Positions 52,568 to 61,491 of a stretch of DNA of 64,000 bases are shown piece by piece; positions within the stretch are counted from its first letter, which is position 1, and each line of letters opens with the position of its first letter. The position numbers were made by a program, and so were the translations under genes. Source of the DNA: Paenibacillus herberti (lineage in GTDB: Bacteria > Bacillota > Bacilli > Paenibacillales > Paenibacillaceae); NCBI RefSeq assembly GCF_002233675.1, contig NZ_NMUQ01000001.1, positions 1,766,675 through 1,830,674 of the forward strand. The letters are read 5' to 3'. Under the pieces are notes generated by a model. It ran no database searches and had not been told where the DNA came from. It saw nothing but the letters and a program-made list of their open reading frames with translations.

Positions 52568-54046
52568 TTAGAGAATGATAGCAATCAACCCGCCTGAGCC
52601 TTCGTTAATAATTCGGCCAAGCGTTTCCTGCAGTTTGTAGCGGGCATTGTCCGGCATCATAGCGATCTTGCCTTGAATGCCCTCCCGCACGATGGAATGC
52701 AGCGAGCGACCGAACATGTCTGAATCCCAAACCTTGATCGGATCGTTCTCGAAGTCCTGCATTAAGTAGCGCACAAGCTCCTCGCTCTGTTTCTCGGTGC
52801 CGATGATCGGCGCAAACTCGGACTCCACATCTACCCGAATCATATGGATGGATGGCGCCGTCGCCTTCAGCCGCACTCCGAAGCGCGAGCCTTGACGGAT
52901 GAGCTCCGGCTCATCAAGCTGCATTTCGGCCAGTGTTGGAGCCGCGATGCCGTACCCCGTCGTTTTGACCATCTCGAGTGCATCGGCGAACCGATCATAT
53001 TCCCGCTTCGCATGCGTGAAGTCCTGCATCAGCTGGAGCAGATGATCTTTTCCACGAATCTCGACCCCGACAACCTCCATCAGAATCTGGTCGTACAGCT
53101 CATCCGGGGCGTACAGGTCGATTTCAGCTACGCCTTGCCCCATGTTCATATCACTCAAGCCGGCACGGGATATAAAATCGTATTCCATGAACTGAGCGAC
53201 TACGCGGTCCACGTCGCGCAGCCTCCGAATGTCTTGGACGGTATCGCGTACCGAATTCTCATAGTTGCTGCGGAGCCAATGATTCTCGTTCAGCACCATG
53301 ACCCAGCTTGGCAGGTTAACGTTCACCTCATGAACCGGGAACTCGTACAGCACTTCGCGCAGGACGGAGATGACCTCCTCCTCGCCCATGCTGGCGGCGC
53401 TGAGCGCCATGACCGGAATATCATACTTCGCCTGGAGCTCTCCGCGCAGCTGCTGCGCTTCTTCGCTCTTAGGACGGGTCGAGTTGATGATCAGCACGAA
53501 GGGCTTTCCGACCTCTTTCAGCTCAGCGATGACACGTGCTTCCGATTCGACGTACGAACTGCGAGGAATCTCGGCAATCGTTCCGTCCGTCGTGACCACG
53601 ACGCCCAGGGTAGAATGCTCCTGGATAACCTTGCGCGTACCAATCTCGGCTGCTTCCTGGAACGGGATCGGCTCCTCGAACCAAGGGGTCGTAATCATGC
53701 GTGGCCCATTCTCGTCCTCATAACCCTTCGCACCATCCACGGCGTATCCAACACAATCTACGAGTCGTACGTTAACTTCCAGCCCCTCCGCCACATGAAT
53801 GCGTACGGCTTGGTTTGGAACAAACTTCGGCTCTGTCGTCATGATGGTTTTGCCAGATGCGCTTTGGGGAAGCTCATCCACGGCACGAATCCGATCCGAC
53901 TCACTGGTAATGTTAGGAAGTACGATCGTCTCCATGAACCTCTTAATGAAGGTCGATTTTCCTGTCCGGACCGCGCCGACGACGCCGAGGTAGATGTCTC
54001 CGCCGGTCCGTTCCGCGATGTCCTTAAAAATATCCACTTTTTCCAC
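52568..54046 (-). CDS. spoIVA: Stage IV sporulation protein A (spore-coat ATPase)
   Basis: An ATPase that polymerises around the forespore and anchors the spore coat. About 492 residues, with the Walker A loop GAVRTGKSTF at residues 24-33, DCVGYAVDGAKGYEDENGPRM and the C-terminal YKLQETLGRIINEGSGGLIAIIL typical of SpoIVA. A GTG start at 54046 is chosen: GGGAGGGG lies 8 nt upstream, and homologues begin with (V/M)EKVDIFKDIAERTGGDIY. It is the strongest sporulation marker in the window. Confidence 0.97.
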   Translation of the reverse strand: MEKVDIFKDIAERTGGDIYLGVVGAVRTGKSTFIKRFMETIVLPNITSESDRIRAVDELPQSASGKTIMTTEPKFVPNQAVRIHVAEGLEVNVRLVDCVGYAVDGAKGYEDENGPRMITTPWFEEPIPFQEAAEIGTRKVIQEHSTLGVVVTTDGTIAEIPRSSYVESEARVIAELKEVGKPFVLIINSTRPKSEEAQQLRGELQAKYDIPVMALSAASMGEEEVISVLREVLYEFPVHEVNVNLPSWVMVLNENHWLRSNYENSVRDTVQDIRRLRDVDRVVAQFMEYDFISRAGLSDMNMGQGVAEIDLYAPDELYDQILMEVVGVEIRGKDHLLQLMQDFTHAKREYDRFADALEMVKTTGYGIAAPTLAEMQLDEPELIRQGSRFGVRLKATAPSIHMIRVDVESEFAPIIGTEKQSEELVRYLMQDFENDPIKVWDSDMFGRSLHSIVREGIQGKIAMMPDNARYKLQETLGRIINEGSGGLIAIIL

Positions 54047-54257
54047 TTTCAGATCCCCTCCCAATCGATTATCCGGTTCGTCGCCTTCCACCGGTCAAGA
54101 GGGTAGGCAAGCGACGCAACTCGTACATGCTGTGGACTAGTAATAGCATATTGTCCATCCTTCCGGATTATGACGGTTGCGCCTGATAATCTTGCATCCC
54201 GGTCCGGACCAACCAGCCCTTTCAAGAATGATTGATATGCCTGGGATCAATAGAAAA

Positions 54258-54303
54258 GAACCTTTGCCAACGACGCGAGAGGCGTTAAGTTGGACAAAGG
54301 TTC
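54258..54303 (-). terminator. Intrinsic terminator after the YphF-like lipoprotein
   Basis: On the minus strand GAACCTTTGTCCAAC and its near-complement form a long stem followed by TTTTC, 10 nt past the lipoprotein stop. It isolates spoIVA, which then needs its own promoter. Confidence 0.8.
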
Positions 54304-54312
54304 AAGATTGTA

Positions 54313-55095
54313 CTACTTCTTTTTGAGCTGCGGGACAGGTTCCTTCCCGATTAACTCGTATACAGGAGATTTAACCGGCACAAAGTCGGTTTGCTCGGCC
54401 AGCAGACGGCGCAGATCTTCGCCTTCCTTAATACGTTCCATGCCGTACTTTTGGACGGCTTGCATCAGATCGATGCCATAATCGGCATAAACACGACCGT
54501 TCTCGTCCAGCATTAGCGTCAGGGCTCCCCCAGAATAAACGCTGCGAAGCTCTGGCTCTTTGATGCCGAGTTTCTCGTAATCCAGGCGGTAGAAGCCGGG
54601 GAAGGTTTGCTCGCCGGATGGAATCGCATTGTTCTTTCTTTTATAACGATCACTTTCAGCTTGAATGTCATTGACCGCCTGGAAAATCGTTAACGGCATC
54701 AGCTTAACGCTGGGATCGATCTCTTCATTTTGGATAACAAAATAATAGTTGCCGCCTTTTTCAAAGGTAGCTGCTGGAAGCTCAGATATATAATTGCCTT
54801 GCTGCAGCTTGCTGAAGTCAACGATGAACTTCTCGTACTTCGGCGTTTCCTCCGAAGCGGTTTTCATCGGTAGCAGACCAGTGTCCTTCTGGTACAGGTC
54901 AACAACCGTCTGTACTCCTGCTACCGCGTCCCTTGCTGGCAGTTGATTCTGGCCCAGCTGTTGTTTGGGATAAAGGCATCCTGACAGCGTCAGAGACAGT
55001 ACAACTAGTGACGCCGCAGCCATAATACGTCTCAGCGCATTGCCGCGATGCCGGCCGGAAGCCAGGCTTCCGCTTTTGACGATCCCACTCATCAT
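54313..55095 (-). CDS. yphF: Lipoprotein of YphF type
   Basis: 260 residues. The signal peptide ends in the lipobox LSGC (Cys about 40), and the outer domain is alpha/beta with YYFVIQNEEIDPSVKLMPL and LTLMLDENGRVYADYGIDL. Position between spoIVA and yphE-like points to the YphF family of Bacillus; the function is unknown, with a sporulation-period role suspected from its location. The ATG at 55095 overlaps the ferredoxin stop (ATGA), so the two are coupled. Confidence 0.75.
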   Translation of the reverse strand: MMSGIVKSGSLASGRHRGNALRRIMAAASLVVLSLTLSGCLYPKQQLGQNQLPARDAVAGVQTVVDLYQKDTGLLPMKTASEETPKYEKFIVDFSKLQQGNYISELPAATFEKGGNYYFVIQNEEIDPSVKLMPLTIFQAVNDIQAESDRYKRKNNAIPSGEQTFPGFYRLDYEKLGIKEPELRSVYSGGALTLMLDENGRVYADYGIDLMQAVQKYGMERIKEGEDLRRLLAEQTDFVPVKSPVYELIGKEPVPQLKKK

Positions 55096-55478
55096 CTTTC
55101 CCCTCCTGGAGCATCATTGCGAAAAGAGCGAAGCCAGCTGTCGTCATCCTCTTCGGCTTGCCGCTCCAGCTGCCTCCGTACCGCGGCCTTAAGCGGGTCC
55201 TCCGGCATAATGACATGGCAATCACCGAGGACGCGACATTGGCAGCCAAGCCGTTGGCCGCTGCTGCTACCGAGCTTGTGACGCTCTTGTTCCGTCGGTG
55301 CGGACAAGCCCTTTTCTCCAAAATCCGGATGCACGTTCAGCTTACACATCAGACAGGCCGCCTTGCCTCCGCAGCGAACCGTGAGCGGCACACCGGCCTG
55401 ATGGGCGGCGATGAGCAATGTCGTGCCTCGTCTAACCTTGACCTTCCGCCCCTCCGGCCAAAACGTGACTTCAATCAA
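55092..55478 (-). CDS. 2Fe-2S ferredoxin-like protein
   Basis: 128 residues. The plant-type 2Fe-2S cluster ligands are C36-x5-C42-x2-C45 (CGGKAACLMCKL) with a later Cys in RLGCQC. A charged C-terminal tail (LKAAVRRQLERQAEEDDDS) is additional. It transfers electrons, partner unknown. It lies directly before the YphF-like lipoprotein and 25 nt after a second ferredoxin, so two electron carriers are made from one message. Confidence 0.85.
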   Translation of the reverse strand: MIEVTFWPEGRKVKVRRGTTLLIAAHQAGVPLTVRCGGKAACLMCKLNVHPDFGEKGLSAPTEQERHKLGSSSGQRLGCQCRVLGDCHVIMPEDPLKAAVRRQLERQAEEDDDSWLRSFRNDAPGGER

Positions 55479-55503
55479 GGTACAACTCTCCTTTTAGCGT
55501 TAG

Positions 55504-55800
55504 CTAGAAATAGGGCTTGTGCTGAACTTCCACAGTTGCGTCGTTCGAGCGCACTACAGCCTGGCAGGAGAGCCGGTAGCCCTCATCCAGCTCTTCCGGC
55601 TCAAGTCGATCCCATTCCCCATCCGTAACCGGTTCCAGTTGGTCCATGCCCTGCACAATCAGGCAGCGACAACGAGCACAAGTGCCACGTTGGCAGGAGG
55701 AACCCCATTCCGCTTTGGCACTCAAGGCCAGCTCAAGCAACGTCTTGCCCTGCACTGCCTGCGTCTCTGTGCTTCTGGTACGGCCTTGCAAAATAATCAT
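55504..55800 (-). CDS. 2Fe-2S ferredoxin
   Basis: 98 residues. The adrenodoxin-type cluster site is C36-x4-C41-x2-C44 (CQRGTCARCRC), with a final Cys in YRLSCQA. A GGAGG site precedes the ATG. It is followed by the other ferredoxin and a YphF-like lipoprotein. The redox partner is unknown. Confidence 0.85.
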   Translation of the reverse strand: MIILQGRTRSTETQAVQGKTLLELALSAKAEWGSSCQRGTCARCRCLIVQGMDQLEPVTDGEWDRLEPEELDEGYRLSCQAVVRSNDATVEVQHKPYF

Positions 55801-55818
55801 TGATATGTACCTCCGCGA

Positions 55819-56001
55819 CTAAACAATGATAGAGAAAACACCAAGTATGAACCCTGTCACGAGCAAGCCGAAGGCCAGCAGCGACAGCACTCCCCGGATG
55901 AACCCTTTAGTTTTGGCACGGGCAAAAGTAATCAGAAGAGCGGAAATGACCATCATCCCGATACCGATCAACGAGATCCACATGACTGTCATCGAATCCA
56001 T
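55819..56001 (-). CDS. yphE: DUF2768 small membrane protein (YphE-like)
   Basis: 60 residues with two membrane helices (MWISLIGIGMMVISALLITF and VLSLLAFGLLVTGFILGVF) and a short basic loop (ARAKTKGFIR). Size, layout and position before yphF-like match Bacillus YphE. The function is unknown. An AGGAGTG site is 7 nt upstream. Confidence 0.8.
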   Translation of the reverse strand: MDSMTVMWISLIGIGMMVISALLITFARAKTKGFIRGVLSLLAFGLLVTGFILGVFSIIV

Positions 56002-56085
56002 TGTCTGTCACTCCTATCTGCGCTTCCGCAGGCGCCGGAACGCCGACAAACAAGCCACAATAGAGCTTGTCCAGGCATCTTCCGC

Positions 56086-56127
56086 AAAAAAAGGGCCGGC
56101 CCGCCAAAACAGCAGTAAGTCGGCCCC
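56086..56127 (-). terminator. Intrinsic terminator after the SpoVIF-like gene
   Basis: On the minus strand GGGGCCG pairs with CGGCCCT across a 20-nt loop, followed by seven or more T residues. Confidence 0.7.
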
Positions 56128-56147
56128 ATTCTTCCTAACGGATGTCC

Positions 56148-56417
56148 TTATTTTTTGATCATCACTTTCATCAACGATTCGAGGCTGCCCATGTTCATGC
56201 CGCTGCTTTTGACCGCCGAAACAATGTCATTCATTGTTTTTTCGGTTAACGGCACTTTAGCCATGAGTGCAACCTGTTTAACCAGCCTGCGGAGCTCATC
56301 CTCGTTTTTAATCGTGTTCGGAGTTACGGCGCTGGCGAGTTTCTTCACCTGGTTTTCCGTAATGTTTTTGCCGGTCTTTTTGTTGACCGCTCCTAAAATG
56401 TCCTTCGGTGTGCTCAT
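56148..56417 (-). CDS. spoVIF: Stage VI sporulation protein F
   Basis: 89 residues, soluble. STPKDILGAVNKKTGKNITE, VKKLASAVTPNTIKNEDELR and the C-terminal NMGSLESLMKVMIKK match the SpoVIF family, which acts in late spore coat assembly (family knowledge). A strong GGGAGG site and its own terminator make it a single-gene unit, located between gpsA and the yphE/ferredoxin group. Confidence 0.85.
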   Translation of the reverse strand: MSTPKDILGAVNKKTGKNITENQVKKLASAVTPNTIKNEDELRRLVKQVALMAKVPLTEKTMNDIVSAVKSSGMNMGSLESLMKVMIKK

Positions 56418-56546
56418 ATCTTCGACCTCCCATAAATGATGGGGATATAAACGCCGGTAAAACCGACGCTATACCCGCTCTACCATCATTTTATGAAGAG
56501 GAGAAACGGTTGGTGTCGGACAAACGCCACATTGGACATGCGCCTG

Positions 56547-57575
56547 CTACAGCTCGTTAGTACGGTCGCGCATCATGAGGCTCTCCACTGCTTCACGAGG
56601 AGTTTTGCCTTGGAACAGCACCTCATAGAGCTGATCGGTAATCGGCATCTCGACGCCATAACGAGCCGCGAGTGCTTTGGCCGATCGGGTCGTGCGCACG
56701 CCTTCTACGACCATACCCATCCGATGGAGCACCTCGTCCAGAGAAAGTCCGCTCGCCAGCATGGAGCCAGCACGCCAGTTACGGCTATGCGGACTTGTGC
56801 AAGTGACGACCAGATCGCCCACACCAGCGAGCCCTGCAAACGTCATCATGTTAGCGCCCATTGCCGCGCCTAAGCGGCCAATCTCAGCCAGCCCTCGCGT
56901 AATTAGCGCCGCTTTGGCGTTGTCACCAAAGCCGAGGCCATCCGACAGGCCGGTACCAAGCGCGATGATGTTCTTGATCGCGCCAGCTACCTCCACGCCT
57001 GTTACATCACGATTGGTATAAACGCGGAAGTCTGAGTTGATCAATGCATCCTGAGCTTTTTCTGCAAAGCCTTCCGCCTCGGAAGCGACAACAACCGTTG
57101 TTGGCAGCTTTTTGACAACTTCCTCGGCATGGCTTGGACCAGACAGCACAACAATCTCCTGCTGCGGCCGGCCCAGCTCCTCCGCCAGAACATGTGACAT
57201 CCGCTCCAGCGTATCGATCTCGAAGCCCTTGGTTGCGTGGATGACAACAGCATCCCTTGCAACCATAGGCGCTGCTGCGGCCGCTACCTGGCGCATAGCG
57301 GAGCTAGGTGCAGCGAACAGAACGAGCTGTGCATCACGCAAAGCTTCATCCATGTTCGTCGTTGCCGTAAGTCCAGAGGGCAACTGCGCTCCCGGCAAAT
57401 ACTTGCCGTTTGTATGCTGCTCGCGAATCTCATCGGCTTGAGCCTGCCCGCGAGTCCACATCACAACTTCATGGCCATTGCTCGCAAGCACGGACGCGAG
57501 CGCCGTTCCCCAACTACCTGCTACCAGAACGGCGGCCTTCAGCCGCTTATGCGGCGAGCTTTCCGGTATCGTCAT
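56547..57575 (-). CDS. gpsA: Glycerol-3-phosphate dehydrogenase [NAD(P)+], with altered cofactor motif
   Basis: Makes sn-glycerol-3-phosphate from dihydroxyacetone phosphate for membrane lipids. 342 residues, with the catalytic Lys region VAGAIKNIIALGTGLSDGLGFGDNAKAA and CTSPHSRNW. The usual GAGSWG of the Rossmann loop reads VAGSWG here: the first Gly (residue 18) is Val, codon GTA where GGA would restore it. It may weaken cofactor binding or be a sequencing difference. It sits between plsY and spoVIF. Confidence 0.93.
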   Translation of the reverse strand: MTIPESSPHKRLKAAVLVAGSWGTALASVLASNGHEVVMWTRGQAQADEIREQHTNGKYLPGAQLPSGLTATTNMDEALRDAQLVLFAAPSSAMRQVAAAAAPMVARDAVVIHATKGFEIDTLERMSHVLAEELGRPQQEIVVLSGPSHAEEVVKKLPTTVVVASEAEGFAEKAQDALINSDFRVYTNRDVTGVEVAGAIKNIIALGTGLSDGLGFGDNAKAALITRGLAEIGRLGAAMGANMMTFAGLAGVGDLVVTCTSPHSRNWRAGSMLASGLSLDEVLHRMGMVVEGVRTTRSAKALAARYGVEMPITDQLYEVLFQGKTPREAVESLMMRDRTNEL

Positions 57576-57586
57576 ACATGCTCACC

Positions 57587-58186
57587 TCATTCCTTTTTAG
57601 AACCGAGCTTGTTCTCGGTGCCTTTGAACAGCTTAACTAGATTCGTACGGTGCCGGATAAAAGCAAACACACACAGCACGAATGAAATCCAGAAAATAGG
57701 CCCGAGTCCTATCAGTAATAGAATGGATAATGGCGTTAAGAGGGCAAATACAAGCGAACCCAAGGAAACATACCGGGTAATGACGATAACCAGGATGGCT
57801 ATGAGGCCGGCATATAGGGCTGGCAGAAACGCAAGCGATACCATGACGCCGATAGCCGTAGCAATTCCCTTGCCGCCTTTGAAGCGGAAGTAAATCGGCC
57901 AATTATGCCCGGCAATAACGGCTAAGCCGCATACGGCAGGCAGCCAGTCCACATCCGGAGCGGCGAACCTGCCGATCCAGACTGCGGCTATGCCTTTCAG
58001 AATATCAAGCGCGAACACGAGTATGCCCGGCCCCTTGCCGAGCACTCTCAGTGTATTCGTAGCGCCTGCATTACCGCTGCCATGCTGCCTTATGTCGATG
58101 CCCTTGATGTAACGTGCAATAAGGATGCTGAATGATACGGAGCCCAGCAAATAACTGGCCGCAATCGCAAGGATGGAAGTCAGCAA
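57587..58186 (-). CDS. plsY: Glycerol-3-phosphate acyltransferase PlsY
   Basis: A membrane enzyme that acylates glycerol-3-phosphate with acyl phosphate. 199 residues with about five helices and the three motifs YLLGSVSFSILIARYIKGIDIRQHGSGNAGATN, HNWPIYFRFKGGKGIAT and the later GPIFW region. It lies 11 nt upstream of gpsA, so substrate supply and use are cotranscribed. Confidence 0.95.
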   Translation of the reverse strand: MLTSILAIAASYLLGSVSFSILIARYIKGIDIRQHGSGNAGATNTLRVLGKGPGILVFALDILKGIAAVWIGRFAAPDVDWLPAVCGLAVIAGHNWPIYFRFKGGKGIATAIGVMVSLAFLPALYAGLIAILVIVITRYVSLGSLVFALLTPLSILLLIGLGPIFWISFVLCVFAFIRHRTNLVKLFKGTENKLGSKKE

Positions 58187-58198
58187 GGCGTCTCTCTC

Positions 58199-59521
58199 CT
58201 AATCTTCATCCGACTTCCGGCGGGTAAACAGTCGTACCGGAGTGCCCTCGAAATTGAATGCCGCACGGATCTTGTTCTCCAAATAGCGCTCATAGGAGAA
58301 GTGCATGATCTCAGGAGCATTGACAAAGATGACAATGGTCGGCGGTCGTACCGCGACCTGTGTCACATAGTTGATGCGCAGTCTGCGGCCTTTGTCAGTC
58401 GGAGGAGGATTGATTGCAACTGCATCCGAGATCACATCATTGAGCAGATGAGTCTGAATGCGAAGTGCATGCTGCTCCGAAACATGGTTGATGACCGGCA
58501 GCAGCTTATGCAGCCGCGACTTCGTCAGCGCCGAAAGGAATACAATCGGAGCATAGCTCATGAACAAGAAATGGTCGCGGACGTTTTGCGTGAAATTCTG
58601 CATCGTCTTGTCGTCTTTATCGACTACATCCCATTTGTTAATGACAAACACGGAAGCTCGGCCCGCCTCATGCGCGTAACCAGCGATATGTTTGTCCTGC
58701 TCGATGATGCCTTCTTCGGCATTGATCAGGATGAGCACAACATCGGCACGTTCAATCGCCTTGAGCGAGCGCATAACGCTGTACTTCTCGGTCGACTCAT
58801 ACACCTTGCCACGTTTACGCATACCTGCCGTATCGATAAGCACATAGCGCTGCCCGTCCTTCTCGAACGGAGTATCGATGGCATCCCTTGTCGTACCGGC
58901 AACTTCGCTTACAATAACGCGCTCCTCGCCAAGCAAAGCATTCACCAGGGAGGACTTGCCAACGTTCGGACGACCGATCAGTGCAACGCGGATTACATCC
59001 TCGTCATATCCGTCATCCTCAAGCTCAGGCAGCTTGGCTACCGCTTCATCCAGCAGGTCTCCAATACCGGTTCCATGCGAGCCGGAAATGCCGATCGGGC
59101 TGCCGAAGCCGAGTCCGAAGAACTCATAGATATCTTCCATACGGCCTTGGTTATCCACCTTGTTGACAGCGACCACAACCGGCTTACGGGAGCGGAACAA
59201 CATTTGGGCAACTTCCTCATCCGCCAGCGTTAAGCCGGTTTTAGCGTCCACCATGAAAATAATGACGTCCGCTTCTTCCACAGCAAGCTCAGCCTGCATA
59301 CGGACGGATTTCATGATTTCATCTTCACCATCAATTTCAATTCCTCCGGTATCCACGATACTGAAGGACTTTCCATTCCATTCACCGGTTCCATAGATCC
59401 GGTCACGCGTGACGCCAGGCTTATCTTCCACGATCGCCAGGCGGTCGCCTATGACCCTGTTGAAGATCGTGGATTTTCCCACATTCGGCCTGCCCACGAT
59501 TGCTATAACGGGTCTTGCCAT
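58199..59521 (-). CDS. der: Ribosome biogenesis GTPase Der
   Basis: A double GTPase needed for 50S assembly. About 440 residues. Two G domains each show GRPNVGKS (about residues 8-15 and 182-189), DTGG/DTAG and NKVD/NKWD, followed by the C-terminal KH-like domain that ends [13 protein letters not shown]. The ATG at 59521 follows GAGGGG. It precedes plsY and gpsA as in Bacillus. Confidence 0.97.
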   Translation of the reverse strand: MARPVIAIVGRPNVGKSTIFNRVIGDRLAIVEDKPGVTRDRIYGTGEWNGKSFSIVDTGGIEIDGEDEIMKSVRMQAELAVEEADVIIFMVDAKTGLTLADEEVAQMLFRSRKPVVVAVNKVDNQGRMEDIYEFFGLGFGSPIGISGSHGTGIGDLLDEAVAKLPELEDDGYDEDVIRVALIGRPNVGKSSLVNALLGEERVIVSEVAGTTRDAIDTPFEKDGQRYVLIDTAGMRKRGKVYESTEKYSVMRSLKAIERADVVLILINAEEGIIEQDKHIAGYAHEAGRASVFVINKWDVVDKDDKTMQNFTQNVRDHFLFMSYAPIVFLSALTKSRLHKLLPVINHVSEQHALRIQTHLLNDVISDAVAINPPPTDKGRRLRINYVTQVAVRPPTIVIFVNAPEIMHFSYERYLENKIRAAFNFEGTPVRLFTRRKSDED

Positions 59522-59618
59522 AATATACACCCCTCAAAAATTCTCACGCCTTTCATCATAGCAAAAAACAACGGAGTTGGCTAACTTTTCAGGTTGCCAA
59601 AACTCCTGCTTCTCCCAC

Positions 59619-59804
59619 TCAGCGGCTGTGATCAACTAGAATGAATGTTCCATTTTTAAGATCATGTGCATTGGCATTCAATATTTTCTCCAGTAAAAAG
59701 GCTGTTTGTGCCGCCTTCTCCGGCCCATTCTCAACAAAAACAGGTGCTCCTCCACCAATTGCAGAGGATGGTGACTGGCAGACGACCGCGACAATTTTAC
59801 CCAT
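59619..59804 (-). CDS. Capping-complex-type small subunit for YIEGIA protein
   Basis: 61 residues. GKIVAVVCQSPSSAIGGGAPVF and TFILVDHSR match the small partner found beside YIEGIA proteins. It overlaps the YIEGIA gene by 8 nt, so both products are made together. The pair is found in spore formers; its biochemical role is not established. Confidence 0.8.
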   Translation of the reverse strand: MGKIVAVVCQSPSSAIGGGAPVFVENGPEKAAQTAFLLEKILNANAHDLKNGTFILVDHSR

Positions 59805-60723
59805 TATCTTTTGCCTCCTGATTGACACCAGCTTTGGAAGGCATCCTTACAGCCGATTCCAGCAGAGGAACCCGGCTGGCGATTTCCAGCGCTTTGGACA
59901 TATCCTTGTCATGCGGCAAAATGAACACGCCCAGCCTGCCGGAATCGAGATGGAGCTTGGCCATCGGCAGCAGCGCCGGCTCGCCGGTATCTCGAAGCAC
60001 CCCGAGAATCGTGGACAGATCATACAATATCGCTTGCCTCTGGCCAAGATTAGACAGCGTAACGCGACCATTTGCATTTTTCGGCTCCAGTACCAAACCA
60101 AGACCTCTCTCGCGAATATACTGCTGATCGCTTTCCAAACCAACGTTCATGATGTAGATGTCATCTACGTACAGATCAGGACCATCCACTCTAACGTTGG
60201 CGGCATGTATATTGGCGATGTGGTTGAGGGATTTGCCGGATCGCAGCTTCCACACCGCAACTAAGGAGAGCAGCCCCCCTACCAGCCCTATCCACACATT
60301 GAACGCTACTGTAAAGAGGCTCGCCGCCAACGCAGCCATTATGACCAAGTAGTTGCGGCCTTCGAACACCATTGCTATTCCTTCAATATAGGATGTTCCG
60401 CGGCTAACCAGCTCCATGGAATCCATTTTTGTGAGCGACTCACGCTCCATATTCCTCACATCTCGGAACTGCTGCGCCGCTACAGTTAAGAAGGTAAGAG
60501 CCGTGAGGTTTTTCTGATAAAGCGCTGGTACAGCGACCGCACCAAGCGCAGATGCAATCACGCCGAGTGAAATATGGATGATCTGTCCGTGCGGATAGGC
60601 TGGATATTGGCGATAGTCCGAGCGAAGCAGCATGAATCTTGCCGTAACGCCAAAGAAAATGCCGAAGAGGACCGAAGCTACCATCTTATGTTGCTCAAAG
60701 TATTCGTTCACTTGTTGAAGCAT
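59797..60723 (-). CDS. YIEGIA-family membrane protein
   Basis: 308 residues with about five membrane helices in the first half, including TSYIEGIAMVFEGRNYL, the signature that names the family, and a C-terminal cytosolic domain with a conserved DLYVDDIYIMNVGLESDQQY. It is grouped with its small partner and a YphA-like gene. A sporulation-linked role is likely by family but unproven. Confidence 0.85.
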   Translation of the reverse strand: MLQQVNEYFEQHKMVASVLFGIFFGVTARFMLLRSDYRQYPAYPHGQIIHISLGVIASALGAVAVPALYQKNLTALTFLTVAAQQFRDVRNMERESLTKMDSMELVSRGTSYIEGIAMVFEGRNYLVIMAALAASLFTVAFNVWIGLVGGLLSLVAVWKLRSGKSLNHIANIHAANVRVDGPDLYVDDIYIMNVGLESDQQYIRERGLGLVLEPKNANGRVTLSNLGQRQAILYDLSTILGVLRDTGEPALLPMAKLHLDSGRLGVFILPHDKDMSKALEIASRVPLLESAVRMPSKAGVNQEAKDNG

Positions 60724-60727
60724 TGGC

Positions 60728-61360
60728 TTAAGCCTCTCCCTCTGGATGGTTCCCTTGATGAGACATCACTCGTCCGAGCGAGGCCGCCAATGCTTGAACG
60801 GCTAGTGAAGCGAGGCGGCACGAAAAGGCCGCGAGTGCCAGCTTATCCCACCATGCAGCCCCGCCAATCACAGTCGATGTCAACGCAGGTGCTGCCCACA
60901 CTGGATACAGGGAAACTAGCGCAGCAGATCCCGCCAGGACGACAACCTGCGAGGTAACGCGCAGCGTAAGCAGTGAAGCAAGTGCACCGCTAATAATCGC
61001 TGCATCCCAGCCCTCGCGAATAATCACTAATTGAGGCGATCCCCCATAAAGCGTGCCCAGCCATATTTGTAGAAAACCGAGTAAAAAGGCGCATCCGAGC
61101 GTGTACACGCGATCAGAGGGCGGAACTAGCTTTCGCCAAATCCATGCTGCCAGCAATAAAAGTCCAATCGCCGATCCATTCCACTTCAACAGTTGTCCAT
61201 GCGTTTGAAACTGGCCTAAAAAAGCGAAGAGAATAAAAGCAGCTGCCGCAGGCATAACCTTCAAACCGCCTGCTGCCTCATGGTTCCATCCGCTCCATAA
61301 CATGATGACCAGGATAATCGCTGCTTCGGCTGCCAGAAACCCATCTTCAATGGTAGTCAT
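60728..61360 (-). CDS. yphA: YphA-like membrane protein
   Basis: About 210 residues with six or seven hydrophobic helices and no catalytic motif. Position between the S1-like gene and the YIEGIA pair matches Bacillus yphA. GWDAAIISGALASLLTLRVT lies in a central helix. The ATG at 61360 is preferred, 8 nt after GGAGG; a GTG three codons upstream is an alternative. It is separated from the YIEGIA gene by only 4 nt. The function is unknown. Confidence 0.75.
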   Translation of the reverse strand: MTTIEDGFLAAEAAIILVIMLWSGWNHEAAGGLKVMPAAAAFILFAFLGQFQTHGQLLKWNGSAIGLLLLAAWIWRKLVPPSDRVYTLGCAFLLGFLQIWLGTLYGGSPQLVIIREGWDAAIISGALASLLTLRVTSQVVVLAGSAALVSLYPVWAAPALTSTVIGGAAWWDKLALAAFSCRLASLAVQALAASLGRVMSHQGNHPEGEA

Positions 61361-61446
61361 TGGCTGCACCTCCCCCGCGTATTATGCGCTTGGACAGAAT
61401 AGATTATCAGCACTTAAGGTAAAAAACGGAATTAAAAACAAAAAAA

Positions 61447-61478
61447 GCCCTACTCCGTCTAAAAAGACGAAGTAGAGC
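61447..61478 (-). terminator. Intrinsic terminator after the S1-like gene
   Basis: On the minus strand GCTCTACTTCGTCT pairs with AGACGGAGTAGGGC and is followed by seven T residues, 14 nt past the stop. Confidence 0.85.
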
Positions 61479-61491
61479 TCCAGTGTTTAGA

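Noticed and set aside
52318-52584. 88-residue minus-strand ORF overlapping the end of spoIVA
   Set aside because: Its first codons lie within spoIVA, it has no ribosome site and it runs through the spoIVA terminator hairpin.
52844-54106. 420-codon plus-strand ORF opposite spoIVA
   Set aside because: Antisense shadow; the minus frame is an unmistakable SpoIVA.
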